Source: a candidate division LCP-89 bacterium
GTDB taxonomy: Bacteria > Electryoneota > B3-LCP
Length of the DNA: 56,009 bases
Direction of reading: 5' to 3'
Assembly (NCBI GenBank): GCA_025774555.1
Contig: JALGVT010000032.1
Coordinates: forward strand, 1-56,009
In this document: positions 51,290 to 56,009 of the stretch, one piece after another
How the letters are laid out: each line of letters starts with the position of its first letter
Position numbering within the stretch: the first letter of the stretch is position 1
Translations under genes and position numbers: made by a program
The notes under the pieces: generated by a model
Databases searched by the model: none
Told to the model about the DNA's origin: nothing
Seen by the model: only the letters and a program-made list of their open reading frames with translations

Positions 51290-54064
51290 ATGACGAAAGT
51301 AAAAACAGTGTTTATTGTCTGCGTGTCTCTGCTTTTTGTCGCATCTGCTTTTGCAAATGTTGACAAAGAGAATGAAATGCTCGCATGGACCTCAGCTACG
51401 GACGCATCTCCGAAACTGGGTCCAGTGGCGTCCTCCAATCCGGGCATGGATGCCATGTGGGACATGCTGTTCTACTTCAACGCCGGGGTTAACGCTCCTG
51501 ACAACCAGTTATTAGGTTGTGAGTTCGCTGGCGGTCACTACTTCGCCACCGGCGGAGGCAATGCGGCTGATCCCAACTACGTGTACAAGTATGACGCTAC
51601 TGGCGCCTTAGTTACTTCCTGGACTCAGTGGAGTTCCACTGGCTGGGGCTGGCGTGATCTCGCTTATGACGGCACCTACCTTTATGGTTCCGTTGATAAT
51701 TGGGTGCGCTGCTTCGACCTTAACGGCACCTCAGTACCGGCGCTGGACATCTTAGGACCCAGCAACCCGAACCGCTCGTTGGCGTACGACCCGGTCACAG
51801 ACCACTTCTGGACGGGAAACTTCGGCTCTCCGTTCTACGAATTCGACCGTGCCGGCAATGTCATCTGGACAGGCGCTTCCCCTTTGACCTCAGTCTATGG
51901 TATGGCCTGGGATGACCACACAGGTATGCTCTGGATTCACGATCAGACTGGTGGATGCAAGATTCACGAATATGATCCGGTTGCTCACGCACTGACCGGA
52001 ACCAGCTACCTCGTGCCGTTGGTTGGCGCTTCGACGTCACAGATGGCTGGCGGTTTGGCAATGACGAACGAAGCCAATCCGGCATACTGGACGATCGTCG
52101 GTATGACTCAGGGAACTCCGGACGACATGATTTTCGTCCTGGAAATGTATGACAATGCCGATCCTCTGGCTCCGAACGTTCCAGAGAACTTTACTCTGAC
52201 ACCGGGCGCTGGCGGCGCATTGACATGCGACCTCGCCTGGGACCTCCCGACTACCACCGTCAATGGCAGCCCGATCGGTTCCTATCCGATCACCTCTGTC
52301 GAAGTTATGCGTGACGGTAATCCCCTGGCGACCTTGGCGGCAACCGCCACCAGTTATTCTGACGCCGTCACAAGCGCTGGCAACTACGAATACACAGTGT
52401 ACTGCGTCAACTCTTACGGCGACGGTATCCCCGCCACTGCCGCTACCTGGATCGGACTGGACGTCCCGGGCGGCGTTTCCAGCCTGACCGGCGCGGGAGT
52501 CGGCACAGCTCATGAAGTCAACCTGGACTGGGTTAACCCCACAGCAGGCGCTCACGGCGGTTACTGGCCCGCAGGCAGCATCGATGGTTACACCATCGAG
52601 CGTTACGGACCGGATCCGGCAACCTTGAACCTGACCGGTATCGCCACCAGCTACTACGACAACACCATGACTCTGGACGGCTGGTACGAATACGGCGTCG
52701 TTGCTTATAACGCCTCAGGAAATGGTCCTGAAGTTCTGACCGGTTCCTTCTATGTTGGCGAGCCGGAATTTGAAGAGATCCCCTATGCCTGGATCGAGAT
52801 CAATCCGGCGCATCCCGGCGCACTGCCCGGCACCGACACCGGCATCACAGGTGACGACCAGAACCTGGGACCGTTCCCCATCGGATTCAACTTCCCCTGG
52901 TATGACGGCGTCTATCACAACAGCATCCGTGCATGCTCCAACGGCTTCTTCACGTTCACCTCGACACTGACTTCCTATAGCAACTACGCTATACCTTCGG
53001 CGTCAGCACCATCGGATCTGGTAGCTCCCTACTGGGATGACATGAATCCATCAGGCGCTTATGGATCGATCTGGTATTACGCTGATCCAGGCGGCGCTTT
53101 CTTCGTCATGGAAGTTGACTCGATGAATCACTATGGCTCATCATACACAGGTGATTATTACACCTTCGAGGCTATCTTCTATCCCGACGGCGAAATTCAC
53201 TTCATGTACAAGGCGATCGAACACGGAACCTTCCCGGGACCTTCGGCGACTGTCGGTATCCAGAATGCCACGGGTACTGTCGGCGCCCAGTGCACGTATA
53301 ACGGCTCCGGTCCGCTGGAACCAGTTACCGGCATGGGTATCCGTATGGCTCCGGTAGGTATGCCTTCACCGACTTATGACATCGTCGTTGATTTGACATA
53401 CGTAGGCGGCTCACCGGTTCCCGCCGGCGGCGGTAACCTTGATTTTGACGTGTTCGTTGAAAATCAGGATACTGTTCCTGCGGCATTCGACGCCTGGCTG
53501 GCTGTTGCTTATGAAGGCGGCGCTCCGAATACTTTAGTGTTGCGTTCCTTTACCAACTACCTGCCCGGCTGGACGATCAACCGTCCTGGCATGTATTATC
53601 CGGTGCCTGGTGGATGGCCCGCAGGAAACTATGACTTCTACCTGCGTGCTGGCACTGAGCCAACTGACGTCTGGGATGAAGACAGCTTCCCGTTCGTTAA
53701 ATCGGGTGTAGCAGATGGTTCGTTCACGGGCGAACTGCCGCTACCGGCTAATGCTCCGAATCCCTTCGATCAGATCAACAAGGGCGAGAACCAGATACCG
53801 ACGAGCTATGCTCTACACGGCGTCTATCCTAATCCGTTCAACCCGACAGCCACACTCGGCTATGCTCTGCCTGAAGCTTCCAAAGTTACGCTGACAGTCT
53901 ATGACGTCAGTGGACGCCAGGTTGCTGAGCTGATCAATGGTTGGAGAGATGCGGGCAACCACGAAGCCGTCTTCGATGCTTCAAGTCTGGCTTCCGGCGT
54001 GTACATCTACAACCTGACAGCAGGTGACTTCAATGCCACAGGCAAGATGGTTCTGATGAAATAA
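51290..54064 (+). CDS. Secreted fibronectin type III/nidogen-module protein with sorting domain
   Basis: About 924 residues from ATG 51290, set by AAAGGA seven bases upstream; ATG 51284 is too close to that site. A signal peptide (~1-23) is followed by a beta-propeller-like region (~60-290; 'YKYDATGALVTSWTQWSS', 'FYEFDRAGNVIWTG'). Two fibronectin type III domains come next (~300-490; 'PENFTLTPGAGGALTCDLAW' and 'SIDGYTIERYG'). Then a nidogen-like module (~495-690; 'GDDQNLGPFPIGFNFPWYDG'), the 'GGSPVPAGGGN' module (~700-840) and a type A sorting domain ('YPNPFNPTATLGYAL...KMVLMK'). The function is probably surface structure or adhesion. No enzyme motif is seen. Confidence 0.9.
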   Translation: MTKVKTVFIVCVSLLFVASAFANVDKENEMLAWTSATDASPKLGPVASSNPGMDAMWDMLFYFNAGVNAPDNQLLGCEFAGGHYFATGGGNAADPNYVYKYDATGALVTSWTQWSSTGWGWRDLAYDGTYLYGSVDNWVRCFDLNGTSVPALDILGPSNPNRSLAYDPVTDHFWTGNFGSPFYEFDRAGNVIWTGASPLTSVYGMAWDDHTGMLWIHDQTGGCKIHEYDPVAHALTGTSYLVPLVGASTSQMAGGLAMTNEANPAYWTIVGMTQGTPDDMIFVLEMYDNADPLAPNVPENFTLTPGAGGALTCDLAWDLPTTTVNGSPIGSYPITSVEVMRDGNPLATLAATATSYSDAVTSAGNYEYTVYCVNSYGDGIPATAATWIGLDVPGGVSSLTGAGVGTAHEVNLDWVNPTAGAHGGYWPAGSIDGYTIERYGPDPATLNLTGIATSYYDNTMTLDGWYEYGVVAYNASGNGPEVLTGSFYVGEPEFEEIPYAWIEINPAHPGALPGTDTGITGDDQNLGPFPIGFNFPWYDGVYHNSIRACSNGFFTFTSTLTSYSNYAIPSASAPSDLVAPYWDDMNPSGAYGSIWYYADPGGAFFVMEVDSMNHYGSSYTGDYYTFEAIFYPDGEIHFMYKAIEHGTFPGPSATVGIQNATGTVGAQCTYNGSGPLEPVTGMGIRMAPVGMPSPTYDIVVDLTYVGGSPVPAGGGNLDFDVFVENQDTVPAAFDAWLAVAYEGGAPNTLVLRSFTNYLPGWTINRPGMYYPVPGGWPAGNYDFYLRAGTEPTDVWDEDSFPFVKSGVADGSFTGELPLPANAPNPFDQINKGENQIPTSYALHGVYPNPFNPTATLGYALPEASKVTLTVYDVSGRQVAELINGWRDAGNHEAVFDASSLASGVYIYNLTAGDFNATGKMVLMK

Positions 54065-54106
54065 CTTCAAACTAAAAGCTAATAACTTGAAGTTTGAAAA
54101 CAAAAC

Positions 54107-54139
54107 AGGGCGGCTCAATGGGTCGCCCTATCTATATAT
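54107..54139 (+). terminator. Terminator
   Basis: AGGGCG, loop, CGCCCT, then an AT-rich run ending in TTTTT. It lies between the two paralogous secreted-protein genes. Confidence 0.6.
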
Positions 54140-54164
54140 ATTTTTGCTAAAGCCAAGCGCACTC

Positions 54165-54193
54165 TTGACATCCCATGAAATATTTTGTATATT
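54165..54193 (+). promoter_or_regulatory. Strong sigma70-type promoter
   Basis: TTGACA (54165-54170), 17 bases, TATATT (54188-54193), 32 bp before the ATG. A GGAGG ribosome site lies at 54214-54218. Confidence 0.75.
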
Positions 54194-54225
54194 AAGATCA
54201 TCACCTGCGATAATGGAGGTTTCTA

Positions 54226-55713
54226 ATGCGATGTTTGTTCCTGTCTTTGTTAGTTGCTTCACTCTGCCTATCATACTCACTAATAGCTGCGAATCCGACA
54301 CAGAATAAAATCGATCTGCCCATCGAAAACATTAAGATTAACGCCCCATCAACTGCTAATCATGCCTGTTCACCTCCGTTAGGTGATGATCCCAGCGATC
54401 ATGAATACGAGGAAATTCCATACCGCTGGATCGAAATAAACTCGGCGCATCCAGGAGCCCTGCCCGGCACTAATACCGGCATCACCGGTGATGACCAGAA
54501 TCTGGGTCCGTTCTCTATAGGATTTGATTTCCCCTGGTATGACGGCGTCAGCCATAGCAGCATCCGTATCTGTTCCAACGGCTGGGCGTCCTTCACCTCA
54601 ACGGCGACTTCCTATAGCAACTATGCTATACCTTCAGGGTCAGCGCCATCGGATCTGGTTGCTCCGTACTGGGATGACATGAACCCGTCAGGCGCTTATG
54701 GATCGATCTGGTATTACACCGATCCAAGCAGTGATTTCTTTATCATTGAAGTTGACTCGATGAACCACTACGGATCATCATACACAGGTGATTATTACAC
54801 CTTCGAGGCTATCTTCTATCCTGACGGCGATATCGACTTCATGTACAAGGCGATTGAGCACGGAAGCTTCCCGGGACCCTCAGCGACTGCCGGCATTCAG
54901 AATGCTGACGGAACTGAAGGTCTGCAGTGCACTTATAACGGTTCCGGTCCGTTGGAACCAGAAACCAACATGGGCATTCGTTTTTACTATTCCATTACAG
55001 GCGCGCATCCCATTGAGGTAACCCTCACCTACAACGGCGGTTCTCCTGTGCCTGCCGGAGGGGGCAATGTTGACTTCGGAGTCTGGTTGGAAAGTCAGGG
55101 CATAGTTGCCTGCGACTTTGACGCCTGGCTGGCTATAGAATTCGAGGGTGGACCTGCAACATTGCTAATCATGCGTTCCTTCACAGATTTTCAGCCTGGC
55201 TGGACGATCAACCGTCCGGATATGTTCTACCCCATAATCGGCTCATATCCTGCCGGTAATTATGAATTCTTCCTGCGCGTCGGTGTTGAACCTGACAGCA
55301 TCTGGAATGAGGACAGCTTCCCGTTCGTTAAATCCGGCGTTGCAGACGGTTCGTTCACCGGCGAACTGCCTATCCCGGCAGGCGCTCCGAATCCCTTCGA
55401 TAAGATTGAAAAGGGTGTTTTACAGGAGGGCGACGCCCACGTCGCCCCTACAGGGTATGCGCTGATGGGCACGCATCCGAATCCGTTCAATCCGAACACA
55501 GCTATCAGCTATCAGCTTTCAGTTTCCAGCTTTGTTGAGCTTACCGTGTACGATATATCGGGAAGGCAAGTAGCGGAGTTAGTCAACGGTTGGCGGAATG
55601 CGGGCGTGCATGAGGTTACTTTCGATGGATCTGATCTGGCTTCGGGGGTGTACTTCTACCGGATTGACGCAGGGGATTTCAAGGCGGTAAAGAAAATGGT
55701 GATGGTGAAATAA
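54226..55713 (+). CDS. Secreted nidogen-module protein with sorting domain, shorter paralogue
   Basis: A 495-residue exported protein; signal peptide ~1-22, GGAGG ribosome site before the ATG. It lacks the propeller and fibronectin domains of its upstream neighbour. From residue ~63 ('YEEIPYRWIEINSAHPGALP') it repeats that neighbour's nidogen-like module almost residue for residue, including 'SAPSDLVAPYWDDMNPSGAY' and 'SMNHYGSSYTGDYYTFEAIF'. The 'YNGGSPVPAGGGNVDFGVWL' module follows, then a sorting domain with the heptamer-coded 'AISYQLSVSSFVEL' ending 'KMVMVK'. It is a clear tandem duplication or recombination product of the preceding gene. Confidence 0.9.
   Translation: MRCLFLSLLVASLCLSYSLIAANPTQNKIDLPIENIKINAPSTANHACSPPLGDDPSDHEYEEIPYRWIEINSAHPGALPGTNTGITGDDQNLGPFSIGFDFPWYDGVSHSSIRICSNGWASFTSTATSYSNYAIPSGSAPSDLVAPYWDDMNPSGAYGSIWYYTDPSSDFFIIEVDSMNHYGSSYTGDYYTFEAIFYPDGDIDFMYKAIEHGSFPGPSATAGIQNADGTEGLQCTYNGSGPLEPETNMGIRFYYSITGAHPIEVTLTYNGGSPVPAGGGNVDFGVWLESQGIVACDFDAWLAIEFEGGPATLLIMRSFTDFQPGWTINRPDMFYPIIGSYPAGNYEFFLRVGVEPDSIWNEDSFPFVKSGVADGSFTGELPIPAGAPNPFDKIEKGVLQEGDAHVAPTGYALMGTHPNPFNPNTAISYQLSVSSFVELTVYDISGRQVAELVNGWRNAGVHEVTFDGSDLASGVYFYRIDAGDFKAVKKMVMVK
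55499..55533 (+). repeat. Five-unit heptamer repeat inside the last sorting domain
   Basis: CAGCTAT, CAGCTAT, CAGCTTT, CAGTTTC and CAGCTTT are in phase. The upstream paralogue (51290-54064) lacks it at the same codons. Confidence 0.75.
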
Positions 55714-56009
55714 TAAACATCGCAATAGCATAATAGTTATGATTATAGGGGCGAGGCTACGAAGAGATGGCTACGCCACATTCCTCGCTCTTTAAGCGTT
55801 TTGCTGCGCGCCTGAGACGAAAATCCATACAAAGACCAACATATACCAACATTGGGAAGAGTGGGGATTCGGGCGTAAATACCGCCTTTTAAGTATGTGC
55901 ACCCAGAGGGAATCTTCCGTAGGAATGGCTATGCCAGAACCCACAACCTGCGGATTAAGAGTCCGTTACTCATAATGCTTTAATTTGCCCGAAATACCAC
56001 CTCATAGGA
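55714..56009. other. Downstream stretch without a recognisable gene
   Basis: About 296 bases after the last gene. GAGGCTACGAAG and TGGCTACG words recur, and a short GGGGCGAGG...CCTCGCTC inverted pair lies around 55750-55790. No ORF, RNA gene or promoter could be supported. Confidence 0.5.

Overview
The window looks like a chromosomal contig from an uncultured bacterium of the FCB superphylum (a Zixibacteria/KSB1/Electryoneota/Marinimicrobia-like lineage; the phylum cannot be fixed from these genes). The main reasons are seven secreted proteins that each combine an N-terminal signal peptide or secretion context with a C-terminal 'PNPFNP...VYDxxGRxV...SGxYxYRL...KMVLMK' type A sorting domain of the type IX secretion kind, together with gingipain-like C25 peptidases. 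Base composition is moderate. Strong sigma70-like promoters (TTGACA-N17-TATATT) precede several secreted-protein genes.

Layout. (1) 1-1764: 5'-truncated kelch-repeat surface protein whose sorting domain is put out of frame by an apparent 70-bp deletion. (2) 1857-15263, minus strand: a housekeeping block. In transcription order it holds a radical SAM/SPASM protein, a MetV-MetF type methylenetetrahydrofolate reductase, an ECF-type ABC ATPase, a UbiA prenyltransferase resembling digeranylgeranylglyceryl-phosphate synthase, Maf, a RodZ-like protein, IspG, a PPC-domain protein, a small hypothetical, an RmlC-like cupin, GcvPB, an exonuclease-DinG helicase and methylmalonyl-CoA epimerase. (3) 15525-16303: tRNA-Asp followed by three degenerate tRNA-Asp-derived tandem units, a small GIY-YIG nuclease gene and a further broken tRNA-Asp piece. 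(4) 16542-27446, plus strand: four secreted proteins (M14 carboxypeptidase, two C25 peptidases, FG-GAP protein). (5) 27639-41759, plus strand: a large, tightly packed information-processing cluster (rimP-nusA-infB-rbfA-nrnA-truB-ribF-rpsO-pnp-M16 peptidase-ald-dut-polysaccharide deacetylase), close to the classical bacterial nusA-infB and rpsO-pnp orders. (6) 41760-43605: a repeat island with a 290-bp tandem triplication, REP-like hairpins, a foldback element and heptamer repeats. (7) 43606-47310: a third C25 peptidase. (8) 47412-50477, minus strand: a membrane glycosyltransferase-like protein, a flavoprotein and tRNA-Thr(CGT). (9) 51290-55713: two paralogous secreted proteins with a shared nidogen-like module.

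How it fits together. The secreted proteins share interchangeable modules: the nidogen-like beta module, a 'GGSPVPAGGGN' module and the sorting domain. The DNA encoding the sorting domain carries a five-unit 7-bp repeat (CAGCTNN) in four genes; the same kind of repeat stands alone in an intergenic region. The most unusual regions are the tRNA-Asp/GIY-YIG locus, the heptamer repeats inside the sorting domains, and the REP/foldback families between genes. The UbiA enzyme bears on the reported potential of FCB bacteria to make archaeal-type ether lipids.
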